64,000 nt of DNA from Nocardioides pocheonensis (GTDB taxonomy: Bacteria; Actinomycetota; Actinomycetes; Propionibacteriales; Nocardioidaceae), in contig NZ_RJSF01000019.1 in NCBI RefSeq assembly GCF_003725535.1, positions 360,301 to 424,300 on the forward strand, in the 5' to 3' direction. Below are positions 40,505-48,478 of this stretch, piece after piece. The stretch's first letter is position 1. Every line of letters starts with the position of its first letter. Under the pieces are notes generated by a model. It made no database searches. It saw only the letters and a list, made by a program, of their open reading frames with translations, and had not been told where the DNA came from. The translations under genes and the position numbers were made by a program.

Positions 40505-41272
40505 ATGGTCCGGACGGTCGATTCGCGGCGGGACCGCCCGTCCGGGCGAGGCCTCGGTCTAGCCCGCTCCGTGCGGTTGTTCCGCTCCTTCCTCACCGAG
40601 CAGACCGACCCCGACGGGTTCTACCGGCTGATCGCCGACGACGCCGTCGACCTGGTCTCGGCCCACGTCGACCTGAGCGGCCTCACCGTCGCCGACTTCG
40701 GCGGAGGGCCCGGCTTCTACTCCGAGGCGTTCCGGTCCGCCGGTGCCCGCACGGTCCTCGTGGACGCCGACCTCGACGAGATCAGGCTCCACGGCCGGCG
40801 TACGCCGGGCTCGGTGGTCGGCCTGGCGGAGCAGTCACCGCTCGCCGACGGAGTGGTCGACGTCGCGTTCTCCTCCAACCTGCTCGAGCACGTCCCCGAC
40901 CTGGGCGCGGTCGCCGACCAGATCGTGCGGGTCGTGCGCCCCGGAGGGATCGCCGTCCTCTCCTACACGATCTGGCTCGGCCCGTGGGGCGGTCACGAGA
41001 CCTCGCCCTGGCACCTCCTCGGCGGGCACCGGGCCGCCCGCCGCTACGAGCGCAAGCACGGCAAGCCACCGAAGAACCTGTACGGGCGGTCGATGTACGC
41101 CGCGTCCGTGCGCGACGGCCTGCGGTGGTTGCGCCGTCGTCCCGACCTCGAGGTGCTGGACCTCCGACCGCGCTACCTCCCGGGCTGGACGAGCGTGCTG
41201 CTGCGGGTGCCGTTCCTGCGCGAACTGCTGACCTGGAACCTCTGGATCGTGGTGCGCAAGCGCGAGCGGTGA
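40505..41272 (+). CDS. Class I SAM-dependent methyltransferase (Methyltransf_11-like)
   Basis: The 255-residue protein has the SAM loop VADFGGGPGFYSEAF, the acidic RTVLVDADLDEI, the post-loop VDVAFSSNLLEHVPD and the strand VRPGGIAVLSYTIWLGPWGGHE. This is the common Methyltransf_11 plan. A hydrophobic C terminus (LRVPFLRELLTWNLWIVVRKRE) may rest on the membrane. It lies beside the glycosyltransferase and before the DUF3068 gene, so methylation of a glycan or a lipid carrier is likely. Confidence 0.75.
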   Translation: MVRTVDSRRDRPSGRGLGLARSVRLFRSFLTEQTDPDGFYRLIADDAVDLVSAHVDLSGLTVADFGGGPGFYSEAFRSAGARTVLVDADLDEIRLHGRRTPGSVVGLAEQSPLADGVVDVAFSSNLLEHVPDLGAVADQIVRVVRPGGIAVLSYTIWLGPWGGHETSPWHLLGGHRAARRYERKHGKPPKNLYGRSMYAASVRDGLRWLRRRPDLEVLDLRPRYLPGWTSVLLRVPFLRELLTWNLWIVVRKRER

Positions 41273-41442
41273 AGCCGTCGCCCTGAGGCCTGAACCAAGG
41301 CTTGCCTCAGTCCGCTACTGGCTGGTCACATTTCGGGACAGGCTGGCCGGAACCCGCCCGTAGGGACCGTCACCTGCGTTACTCTGCAGACGCGATCGCG
41401 GGATGGGAGCCTGCGCCGCACCAAGTGGGAGGGAGCGCCGTC

Positions 41443-42408
41443 GTGCGCAAAACTAGTGTTGTCCTGATCGCGCTCGGCGCGTTCCTGATCGTGCTGGCGC
41501 CGATGGTGCGCTGGTACGCGTACCCCCGCGTCGCGGTCGCACCCGCCGCGCAGAAGAGCGTGACGACCCTGGTCGGTCCGGGCGCCACGATCTTCGACAT
41601 CAACACGTTCAAGGAGATCACCACCGACCTCACCACCAAGGTGCGCACCATCGGTGACACCAAGGCGGCGGACAAGGCCGGCAACGGCACCGTGGTCTAC
41701 GTGAACTCCACCTCGACGAAGTCCTCCGACGGGGTGATGCGCTCCCGGGACGTCGAGCGGATGGCGTTCAACCAGCGCACCGGTGCGGCCGTGAACTGCT
41801 GCGGCGAGTTCCTCTCCAACACCGAGGGTGTCGAGACGCCGATCAAGCACCAGGGCCTGGTCGCGATCTTCCCGATCCCGACGGACAAGAAGACCTACCC
41901 CTTCTGGGACAGCACCCTCAAGTCCGCCACCCCGATCAAGTACACGGGCACCGGCACGGTCGAGGGCGTGGACGTCTACACCTTCGAGAACACCACCCCG
42001 CCGACCAAGGTCGGCACGCAGGAGGTCCCGTTGAACCTCCTCGGCCTCGACGGCACCGAGAACGTCACGGCCGACGAGATGTACTCGGTCGCCCGCAAGC
42101 TCTGGGTCGAGCCGAACACCGGCGTGATCCTCAAGCGCTCCGAGAAGGTGCTGGACACGCTGAACTACGACGGCCAGCCCCGGCTCACCCTGACCAAGGT
42201 GGACACCCAGTACGACGCCAACACGGTCAAGCACAACGCCGACAAGTACGGCTCCGAGGGACGCATGCTGCACCTGGTGCGGTCCACCGTCCCGCTGGTC
42301 AGCCTGGTCCTCGGCGTGCTGCTGCTGTTCCTGGGGCTGACGCTGGCCCGTCGGCGCGAGCACGCGTCCGGCGAGCACTCGCACGAGTTCGAGGAAGCCA
42401 CCACCTGA
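41443..42408 (+). CDS. DUF3068 membrane-anchored protein
   Basis: The 321-residue protein has one N-terminal helix (VVLIALGAFLIVLAPMVRWYAYP), a large extracytoplasmic beta-rich domain of about 240 residues, and a C-terminal helix (VSLVLGVLLLFLGLTLARRRE) followed by a His/Glu-rich tail. This two-anchor layout and the internal phrases fit DUF3068, a family found in mycolate and related actinobacteria and sometimes annotated as PorA-like; the molecular role is not known. GTG 41443 follows GGGAGGGAG. The likely promoter has a -10 box TACTCT near 41382. A strong hairpin follows. Confidence 0.75.
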   Translation: MRKTSVVLIALGAFLIVLAPMVRWYAYPRVAVAPAAQKSVTTLVGPGATIFDINTFKEITTDLTTKVRTIGDTKAADKAGNGTVVYVNSTSTKSSDGVMRSRDVERMAFNQRTGAAVNCCGEFLSNTEGVETPIKHQGLVAIFPIPTDKKTYPFWDSTLKSATPIKYTGTGTVEGVDVYTFENTTPPTKVGTQEVPLNLLGLDGTENVTADEMYSVARKLWVEPNTGVILKRSEKVLDTLNYDGQPRLTLTKVDTQYDANTVKHNADKYGSEGRMLHLVRSTVPLVSLVLGVLLLFLGLTLARRREHASGEHSHEFEEATT

Positions 42409-42433
42409 GGCATCCTCGCGCGGACACAGACGT

Positions 42434-42469
42434 CGTGGCCGGCCTGGTCCTGGGACCGGGCCGGCCACG
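42434..42469. terminator. Bidirectional terminator after the DUF3068 gene
   Basis: CGTGGCCGGCCTGGTCC and GGACCGGGCCGGCCACG can pair over 17 positions with one G-U pair and a 2-nt loop (fewer pairs close in practice). It sits between convergent genes, 25 bp after the DUF3068 stop. Confidence 0.75.
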
Positions 42470-42493
42470 GCTCGTTCCGGCCGCCCCTGGGCC

Positions 42494-43321
42494 TCAGGCC
42501 AGGTCGGCGACGTACAGCGCGGTGCCGGGCGTCAGCAGCCCCCGCACCCGGCTCCACCCGCCCCAGACCCGGTCGTGGTCAGCGGGCCACTCGGGCTCGA
42601 CGAGGTCGACCAGTCGGTAGCCGGCGGCGGCGAGCGCGCGCACCCAGTCGCCCAGGGTGCGGTGGTGCTCGACGTACGACGTCTCCCCGGTCTCGTCGTC
42701 CACCTCGACGTACGGGGTGCGGTCCCAGTACGACTGGCTCGCGACCAGGCCGCCTTCGCCGGGGTCGTCGGGGAACATCCACCGGGTCGGGTGCGTGACC
42801 GAGAACGCGAGCCGGCCGCCGGGCCGGGTCACCCTGGCGATCTCGAGCACGAGCGCGTCGGCGTCGGCGATGAACTGCAGGGCGCCGAACGCCGAGAAGA
42901 CGACGTCGAAGACGTCGTCGGCGAAGGGGAGGGCCGCGGCGCCCGCGCAGACCGTGGGCACGGCGGTCCCGAGCTCCAGGTCGATCCGGCGGCTGTGCTG
43001 CAGCTGGCGCATCGAGACGTCGAGCCCCACCGGCAGTCCGCCCTGGCCGAGCACCCAGCGCGAGCACTGCCCGGCGCCGCACCCCAGCTCGAGCACGCGC
43101 CGCCCGTCGACCTCGCCGAGCGCATGGAGGTCGTCCTCGCGCACGCCCTCGGGACCCCAGAGAAAGCCGGCGTCGCCGAGGAACGCGCCGTGGGTGGCCT
43201 GGTACTCGTCGGCGTAGCGGTCCCAGTCGGCGCGGTTCGCCCTCAGCGAGTCGTGCTCGTCGACCGGTCGCCGCTCGGCGCGGACCGTCTGCGGTAGGTG
43301 GTCCCGGGGAGCGTCCTGCAC
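42494..43321 (-). CDS. Class I SAM-dependent methyltransferase
   Basis: The 275-residue protein shows a SAM loop VLELGCGAGQCSRWVLGQGG, the acidic GLDVSMRQLQHSRR, FDVVFSAFGALQFIADADALVLEIARVTRPGG and then a hydrophobic sheet. An N-terminal extension of about 60 residues with DSLRANRADWDRYADEYQATHG precedes the fold. GTG 43321 is preceded by CAGACT at a 6-nt distance, a weak leaderless signal. A methyltransferase beside rpsA occurs in other actinobacteria, so this gene probably belongs to the housekeeping region rather than to the envelope block. Confidence 0.75.
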   Translation of the reverse strand: MQDAPRDHLPQTVRAERRPVDEHDSLRANRADWDRYADEYQATHGAFLGDAGFLWGPEGVREDDLHALGEVDGRRVLELGCGAGQCSRWVLGQGGLPVGLDVSMRQLQHSRRIDLELGTAVPTVCAGAAALPFADDVFDVVFSAFGALQFIADADALVLEIARVTRPGGRLAFSVTHPTRWMFPDDPGEGGLVASQSYWDRTPYVEVDDETGETSYVEHHRTLGDWVRALAAAGYRLVDLVEPEWPADHDRVWGGWSRVRGLLTPGTALYVADLA

Positions 43322-43344
43322 GCGCTCAGTCTGGCACCGGCCGG

Positions 43345-43375
43345 TTGGACGGGGACCGCCCGCACGCCGTACCCT
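43345..43375 (+). promoter_or_regulatory. Promoter of rpsA
   Basis: TTGGAC (43345-43350) and TACCCT (43370-43375) with a 19-bp spacer form the best-looking housekeeping promoter in the window. The transcript would have a leader of about 145 nt, much longer than most here; it contains GTCTG/CAGAC and CTGAG/CTCAG dyads near 43392-43410. Autoregulation of S1 through its leader is known in E. coli and could occur here. Confidence 0.55.
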
Positions 43376-43527
43376 GTCAGGTGCGCCAGAAGTCTGCCTG
43401 AGTCTCAGACGGAGCAGTCTCTCGCTCGCTGTCCCACCCGTGGCCTTCAAGGTTGGGCCTGTGATGGTGAAACCGGCTTCGACGCGCGCCCGCACGACAC
43501 CTGTCCACCTCGAGGATCCATTCCCTT

Positions 43528-44994
43528 ATGACCATCACCCCCACTCTCTCCGACGCCCCCCAGGTCGCGATCAACGACATCGGGTCGGAGGAGGACTTCC
43601 TCGCCGCCATCGACGAGACCATCAAGTACTTCAACGACGGCGACATCGTCGAAGGCACCATCGTCAAGGTCGACCGTGACGAGGTCCTGCTCGACATCGG
43701 TTACAAGACCGAGGGCGTCATCCCCTCCCGCGAGCTCTCCATCAAGCACGACGTCGACCCCAACGAGGTCGTCGAGGTCGGTGACAAGGTCGAGGCCCTG
43801 GTTCTCCAGAAGGAGGACAAGGAAGGCCGGCTGATCCTCTCCAAGAAGCGCGCACAGTACGAACGCGCCTGGGGCACGATCGAGCAGGTCAAGGAGGAGG
43901 ACGGCGTCGTCACCGGCACCGTCATCGAGGTGGTCAAGGGCGGCCTGATCCTCGACATCGGCCTGCGTGGCTTCCTGCCCGCGTCGCTGGTCGAGATGCG
44001 CCGCGTGCGCGACCTCCAGCCGTACGTCGGCAAGGAGCTCGAGGCGAAGATCATCGAGCTGGACAAGAACCGCAACAACGTCGTGCTCTCGCGTCGTGCG
44101 TGGCTCGAGCAGACCCAGTCCGAGGTGCGCCACGGCTTCCTGACCCAGCTGCAGAAGGGCCAGATCCGCAAGGGCGTCGTCTCCTCGATCGTCAACTTCG
44201 GTGCGTTCGTGGACCTCGGCGGCGTCGACGGCCTGGTGCACGTCTCGGAGCTGTCCTGGAAGCACATCGACCACCCGAGCGAGGTCGTCACCGTCGGTGA
44301 CGAGGTCACCGTGGAGGTGCTCGACGTCGACATGGAGCGCGAGCGCGTGTCGCTGTCGCTCAAGGCGACCCAGGAAGACCCGTGGCAGCACTTCGCCCGG
44401 ACCCACCAGATCGGCCAGATCGTCCCGGGCAAGGTCACCAAGCTGGTGCCGTTCGGCTCGTTCGTCCGCGTCGAGGAGGGCATCGAGGGCCTGGTGCACA
44501 TCTCCGAGCTCGCCGAGCGTCACGTCGAGATCCCGGAGCAGGTCGTCCAGGTCAACGACGACGTCATGGTCAAGATCATCGACATCGACCTCGAGCGTCG
44601 CCGGATCTCGCTGTCGCTGAAGCAGGCCAACGAGACCGCCACGGCCAGCGAGGTCGAGGAGTTCGACCCGACGCTGTACGGCATGACGGCCACGTACGAC
44701 GAGCAGGGCAACTACATCTACCCCGAGGGCTTCGACCCCGACACGGGGGAGTGGCTCGAGGGCTACGACGAGCAGCGCAAGGCCTGGGAGGAGCAGTACG
44801 CCAAGGCCCACGCCCGCTGGGAGGCCCACGTCAAGCAGCAGGCCGAGGCCAAGCAGGCCGAGGTCGAGGCCGGCGAGGCGACGTCGTACTCCTCCGGGGA
44901 CACCGCTGCCGACGACACCGAGGTGGGCGGCTCGCTCGCCTCCGACGAGGCGCTGCAGGCACTGCGCGAGAAGCTCACCGGGGGCGGTTCCTGA
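43528..44994 (+). CDS. rpsA: 30S ribosomal protein S1
   Basis: S1 helps the small ribosomal subunit bind and unfold mRNA. The 488-residue protein has four S1 (OB-fold) repeats, roughly 35-105, 120-188, 205-275 and 292-362, each with a GxVxxxxxFGxFV-type core (for example KGVVSSIVNFGAFVDLGG and PGKVTKLVPFGSFVRVEEG). Four repeats and an acidic C-terminal tail of about 120 residues are normal for actinobacteria, which lack the six-repeat E. coli form. GAGGA lies 12 nt before the ATG. The last codons and the stop fall within the first unit of a 23-bp tandem repeat. Confidence 0.96.
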   Translation: MTITPTLSDAPQVAINDIGSEEDFLAAIDETIKYFNDGDIVEGTIVKVDRDEVLLDIGYKTEGVIPSRELSIKHDVDPNEVVEVGDKVEALVLQKEDKEGRLILSKKRAQYERAWGTIEQVKEEDGVVTGTVIEVVKGGLILDIGLRGFLPASLVEMRRVRDLQPYVGKELEAKIIELDKNRNNVVLSRRAWLEQTQSEVRHGFLTQLQKGQIRKGVVSSIVNFGAFVDLGGVDGLVHVSELSWKHIDHPSEVVTVGDEVTVEVLDVDMERERVSLSLKATQEDPWQHFARTHQIGQIVPGKVTKLVPFGSFVRVEEGIEGLVHISELAERHVEIPEQVVQVNDDVMVKIIDIDLERRRISLSLKQANETATASEVEEFDPTLYGMTATYDEQGNYIYPEGFDPDTGEWLEGYDEQRKAWEEQYAKAHARWEAHVKQQAEAKQAEVEAGEATSYSSGDTAADDTEVGGSLASDEALQALREKLTGGGS

Positions 44995-45043
44995 GCCTGC
45001 CGAAGGGCGGTTCCTGAGCCTGCCGAAGGGCGGCTCCTGAGCT
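44982..45043 (+). repeat. 23-bp tandem repeat at the 3' end of rpsA
   Basis: Two exact 23-bp units (44982-45004 and 45005-45027) and a partial third with one change (45028-45043) lie head to tail. Each unit contains GGTTCCTGAGCCTGCCGAAG in that order. The rpsA TGA is in the first unit. The core resembles a dispersed intergenic repeat (CCTTCGRCAGGCTCAGGAAC type) seen in many high-GC genomes; that link is from memory. Confidence 0.85.
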
Positions 45044-45055
45044 CCGATCGACCGG

Positions 45056-45093
45056 GACGGGCCCGGACCTCCACACGGAGGTCCGGGCCCGTC
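45056..45093 (+). terminator. rpsA terminator, 17-bp perfect stem
   Basis: GACGGGCCCGGACCTCC pairs perfectly with GGAGGTCCGGGCCCGTC across ACAC. It lies 62 bp after the rpsA stop and before a gene on the opposite strand. Confidence 0.85.
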
Positions 45094-45118
45094 GTGCTTG
45101 GTGCGGCTGGGTCGACGC

Positions 45119-45280
45119 TCAGGCCGGGCGGCGGCGGAAGCCGAGCGGCCCCAGCTCGTCGAGGTGCTGGTGGCCGATCCCGGGTCCGGCGAACGCGTCG
45201 CGGCTCGCGAACAGCACCAGCGCGACGAGCCCGGCGACGAGGGCCAGGAGGACGAGGAACGCGGTCAGGATCTCGGTCAT
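45119..45280 (-). CDS. Small membrane protein, 53 residues, unknown
   Basis: The peptide starts MTEILTAFLVLLALVAGLVALVLF, a single hydrophobic helix, then a polar tail with FASRDAFAGPGIGHQHLDELGPLGFRRRPA. I do not recognise it. Codon third positions are GC-rich as in real genes here, and it is framed by the rpsA terminator and a divergent regulator gene. The Shine-Dalgarno is weak. It is divergent from the GlxA-type gene and might be its target. Confidence 0.5.
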   Translation of the reverse strand: MTEILTAFLVLLALVAGLVALVLFASRDAFAGPGIGHQHLDELGPLGFRRRPA

Positions 45281-45373
45281 GGCAGTAATTCTTCGCTGCG
45301 TGCGATCCTGCCACCAGCGGCAGAGATGACCTACTGCGTCGATTTCCTGCCAAACCTGTGCGACGCTGGGCGG

Positions 45374-46336
45374 ATGCTGTCCAACGTGGCCGTGGTGGTC
45401 TTCGACGGAGTCTCGCCGTTCGAGCTCGGCGTGCTCTGCGAGGCGTGGGGCGTCGACCGCGCGAACCACGGCGTGCCCCCGCTGGAGTTCGCGCTGTGCA
45501 CTGCCCGTCCCGGGCGGGTCTCGACGAGCATGGGCTTCGGCCTCGACGTCGACCACGACCTCTCCCGGGCCGAGGAGGCCGACCTGGTCTGCGTGCCCGC
45601 GCTCCAGCGGGACTGGCCGATGCCGCACGAGGCCCTCGAGGCCCTCACCGGCGCGATCGACCGGGGCGCCCGCGTGCTGTCGGTGTGCTCCGGTGCGTTC
45701 CTGCTCGGGGAGGCCGGGCTCCTGGACGGTCGCGGGTGCACGACGCACTGGATGTACACCGACGAGCTGCAGCGGCGCTTCCCGAGGGCCCGCGTGGTGC
45801 CCGAGGTGCTCTACGTCGACGAGGACCCGGTGTTCACCTCGGCCGGCTCGGCGGCCGGCCTGGACGCGTGCCTGCACCTCTGGCGCAAGGAGTACGGCGC
45901 CGGCGTGGCCTCGATGGTGGCGCGCCGGATGGTGGTGCCGCCGCAACGGGACGGCGGGCAGGCCCAGTACATCGCGCGCGCCGTGCCGGAGTGCGCGGCC
46001 GAGACCCTCGGCCCGCTGCTGACGTGGATCACCGAGAACCTCGCGGAGGACCATGGCGTCGAGGCTCTCGCCCGCCGTGCGCACATGTCCCCGCGGACGT
46101 TCGCCCGCCGGTTCCGGGCCGAGACGGGGGCGACCCCGCACGCCTGGGTCACCCGGCAGCGGGTCATTGCGGCCGAGGAGCTGCTCGAGACCAGCGCCGC
46201 CTCGATCGAGTGGATCGCCTCGGAGGTGGGCTTCGGCAACGCCGCGACCATGCGGCAGCACTTCACGCGGGCCCGCGGCATCAGCCCGCAGGGCTACCGG
46301 CAGTCGTTCAGTCGCGCCGGCGACCGCCTGGCCTGA
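45374..46336 (+). CDS. GlxA-type AraC-family transcriptional regulator with DJ-1/PfpI domain
   Basis: The 320-residue protein has an N-terminal DJ-1/PfpI-like domain (about 1-180) with the nucleophile-elbow-like SVCSGAFLLGEAGLLDGRGCTTHW, and a C-terminal AraC double helix-turn-helix (about 215-315) with MSPRTFARRFRAETGATPHAWV and WIASEVGFGNAATMRQHF. Such regulators sense small metabolites and control catabolic genes. ATG 45374 fits the usual start of the DJ-1 domain; no Shine-Dalgarno is seen. It is divergent from the 53-residue gene and ends 4 bp from the convergent AlaX gene. Confidence 0.85.
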   Translation: MLSNVAVVVFDGVSPFELGVLCEAWGVDRANHGVPPLEFALCTARPGRVSTSMGFGLDVDHDLSRAEEADLVCVPALQRDWPMPHEALEALTGAIDRGARVLSVCSGAFLLGEAGLLDGRGCTTHWMYTDELQRRFPRARVVPEVLYVDEDPVFTSAGSAAGLDACLHLWRKEYGAGVASMVARRMVVPPQRDGGQAQYIARAVPECAAETLGPLLTWITENLAEDHGVEALARRAHMSPRTFARRFRAETGATPHAWVTRQRVIAAEELLETSAASIEWIASEVGFGNAATMRQHFTRARGISPQGYRQSFSRAGDRLA

Positions 46337-46340
46337 CCGG

Positions 46341-47144
46341 TCAGAGGGCCTCGCGGTCGGGCGGCGCGTCGAGCACCTCGATCCGGATCCGCTTGTTGCC
46401 CTTGCCCTTGCTCTCGGTCTTCGTGACGCGCACGCCACCCACCTCCGCGGTGGAGAGCAGGTGGGTGCCGCCGTCGGCCTGCCGGTCGAGCCCGACGATG
46501 TCGATCACCCGCAGCGGGTCGATCTCCCGGGGGATCAGGTCGGCTGCCGTGCGGATCAGGGCCGCGTCCGCGTCCGCCAGCGAGCGCGGCACGAAGTCGA
46601 CGACGATCGCGTGCGCCCGCTCGATCTCCTCGTTGATCCGCCGCTCCACGGCGGCTCCGAGGTCCACCGACATCGCGTCGAAGGGGAAGTCCAGCCGGCC
46701 CTGGAGCGGCTCCATGTTCCCGCCCGTGACCGGGATGCGGTAGTCGGCCCAGATCACGCCGCACAGCACGTGCAGCGCGGTGTGGGTGCGCATCAGTGCG
46801 TGCCGCCGGTCCCAGTCGAGCGTCCCGTGCACCTCGGTGCCGACGTCGGGCAGGTCGGCGTCGGGAGCCGCAAGATCGACGGTGTGCCAGATCGGCCCGC
46901 CGTCACGGCGTACGCCGGCGACGGTGAACGCGCCGTCCGGCGTGGCCAGCGTCCCGAGGTCGCACGGCTGTCCGCCACCGCCCGGGTAGAACGCCGTGCG
47001 CGAGAGGCGCAATCGGCCCTGCTCGCGGTCGACCTCGACGACGGTGGCGTCGAACTCCGAGCAGAACGCGTCGACGGCGAACAGCTCGCTCTCGGCGAGC
47101 CCGGCGGGCGGCTCGCCGCGTGTCTGGTTCCCGGGTACTCCCAT
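46341..47144 (-). CDS. AlaX-type alanyl-tRNA editing protein
   Basis: Free-standing AlaX proteins remove serine or glycine wrongly attached to tRNA-Ala. The 267 residues have the editing-domain signatures TAFYPGGGGQP, the first zinc pair in RTHTALH (H121, H125) and the later ADGGTHLLSTAEVG with H228. The usual Cys of CGGTH is Asp224 here, a variant I believe occurs in some bacterial AlaX proteins. AGGAGG precedes the ATG by 6 nt. It lies 43 nt after the acyl-CoA ligase on the same strand, so they may share a transcript though no functional link is obvious. Confidence 0.85.
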   Translation of the reverse strand: MGVPGNQTRGEPPAGLAESELFAVDAFCSEFDATVVEVDREQGRLRLSRTAFYPGGGGQPCDLGTLATPDGAFTVAGVRRDGGPIWHTVDLAAPDADLPDVGTEVHGTLDWDRRHALMRTHTALHVLCGVIWADYRIPVTGGNMEPLQGRLDFPFDAMSVDLGAAVERRINEEIERAHAIVVDFVPRSLADADAALIRTAADLIPREIDPLRVIDIVGLDRQADGGTHLLSTAEVGGVRVTKTESKGKGNKRIRIEVLDAPPDREAL

Positions 47145-47187
47145 GTCGTCCTCCTGCTGCGCTCGTCCCGGGCACGGTAGCGCGGCT

Positions 47188-48444
47188 TCAGGCGCGGGCG
47201 GAGAGCGCTCGGCGCAGCACCTTCCCGGTCGCCGTGCGCGGGAGCTCGTCGAGGACGTGGTACTCCTTGGGCCGCTTGGGCGGCGCGAGGCGTTCGCGGC
47301 ACCAGCGGTCCAGCTCGTCGGGGGTCGCGGTGCCGACGACCGCGGCGACCACCCGTTGCCCCCACCGGTCGTCCGGTACGCCGTACACGGCGACGTCCGT
47401 GACGCCCGGGTGCGCCGCGATCGCGTTCTCGACCTCGGCCGGATAGACGTTGACGCCGCCGGTGATCACGAGGTCCTCGCGGCGACCGTCGAGGTAGAGG
47501 TAGCCGTCCTCGTCGATCCGGCCCAGGTCGCCGACGGTGAACTCCTCACCCTCGGGGGTGTGCCGCCAGGCGGCCGCGGTCTTCTCCGGCGCGCCGTAGT
47601 ACTCGAACCGGGCGTGCTCGGGGACGCGGCACCAGATCAGGCCGTCCGGGTCGACGCGGAGCGTCCGTCCCGGACGTGCGCGGCCGACCGTGCCCGGACG
47701 CGCCAGCCACTCCTCGCTCCGGCACGCGGTGAACTGACCCTCCGTCGACCCGTAGAACTCCCACGTCGAGCCGGGCCGGAACGTCTCGATCAGCCGGCGC
47801 TTGAGCGGCTCGGGACACGGCGCGCCCGCGTGCGCGACCAGGCGGAAGCTCGACAGGTCGGGCGTCCCGCACGCGTCCCAGTGCTCGAAGAGCCGCTGCA
47901 GGTGGGTCGGCACGCAGAACATCGTCGTGGGCCGCTCGGTGGTGATCGCGGCGGTCACCCGGTCGGCATCGAACGGCCCCGGTACGACGACCCGGCCGCC
48001 GGCCAGCAACGTGCCCATGGCGAACCGCAACGGTGCCGAGTGGTAGAGCGGGCTCAGCACGAGGTTGACGTCCTCGGCGGCGAAGCCCCACAGCTCCTGC
48101 TCCTCCGCGACCAGGGCGCGGGCTCGGTCGAGGGTGAGGACTCCGCTCCACACGCCCTTCGGCGTGCCGGTCGTGCCGCTGGTGACGTGCATGGGTCGCG
48201 CGAGCGGCACGTCGCCGGGCGCCCAGCCGGTGCAGAGTGCCGCGAGCGCGGCGTCATCGGTCACGACGCGGGCCGGGTCGAGGTCGGCGAGGATCCGGTC
48301 GCGCTCGTGGGAGGTCAGCCGCGGGTCGAGGGGGATCGGCACGACGCCGCGGACCAGCAGCGAGATGACGGCGTCCAGGTAGGCCTCCGACCCGGGCACG
48401 AGCAGCGCCACCCGGTCCCCGGTCTCCAGCTGCATGCCGTTCAT
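47188..48444 (-). CDS. AMP-dependent acyl-CoA synthetase/ligase, short N terminus
   Basis: The 418-residue adenylate-forming enzyme has the AMP loop TSGTTGTPKGV, FYGSTEG, the hinge YLDGRREDLVITGG and the C-terminal catalytic Lys in RTATGKVLRR. It would activate a carboxylic acid with ATP and load it on CoA. It starts at GDRVALLVPGSEAYLDAVIS, so about 40 residues that normally precede this point are missing. No longer start is open without running into coaE on the other strand. Starts at ATG 48444 or 48435 are both possible. It is divergent from coaE, with 34 bp between. Confidence 0.8.
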   Translation of the reverse strand: MNGMQLETGDRVALLVPGSEAYLDAVISLLVRGVVPIPLDPRLTSHERDRILADLDPARVVTDDAALAALCTGWAPGDVPLARPMHVTSGTTGTPKGVWSGVLTLDRARALVAEEQELWGFAAEDVNLVLSPLYHSAPLRFAMGTLLAGGRVVVPGPFDADRVTAAITTERPTTMFCVPTHLQRLFEHWDACGTPDLSSFRLVAHAGAPCPEPLKRRLIETFRPGSTWEFYGSTEGQFTACRSEEWLARPGTVGRARPGRTLRVDPDGLIWCRVPEHARFEYYGAPEKTAAAWRHTPEGEEFTVGDLGRIDEDGYLYLDGRREDLVITGGVNVYPAEVENAIAAHPGVTDVAVYGVPDDRWGQRVVAAVVGTATPDELDRWCRERLAPPKRPKEYHVLDELPRTATGKVLRRALSARA

Positions 48445-48465
48445 GGTGCCAGCCGGCGGGTCGGC

Positions 48466-48471
48466 GATACT
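48466..48471 (+). promoter_or_regulatory. -10 box of coaE, apparently leaderless
   Basis: GATACT is 7 nt before the coaE ATG at 48479, and no Shine-Dalgarno intervenes. The 34-bp divergent gap must also serve the ligase gene on the other strand. Confidence 0.45.
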
Positions 48472-48478
48472 TCGACCC

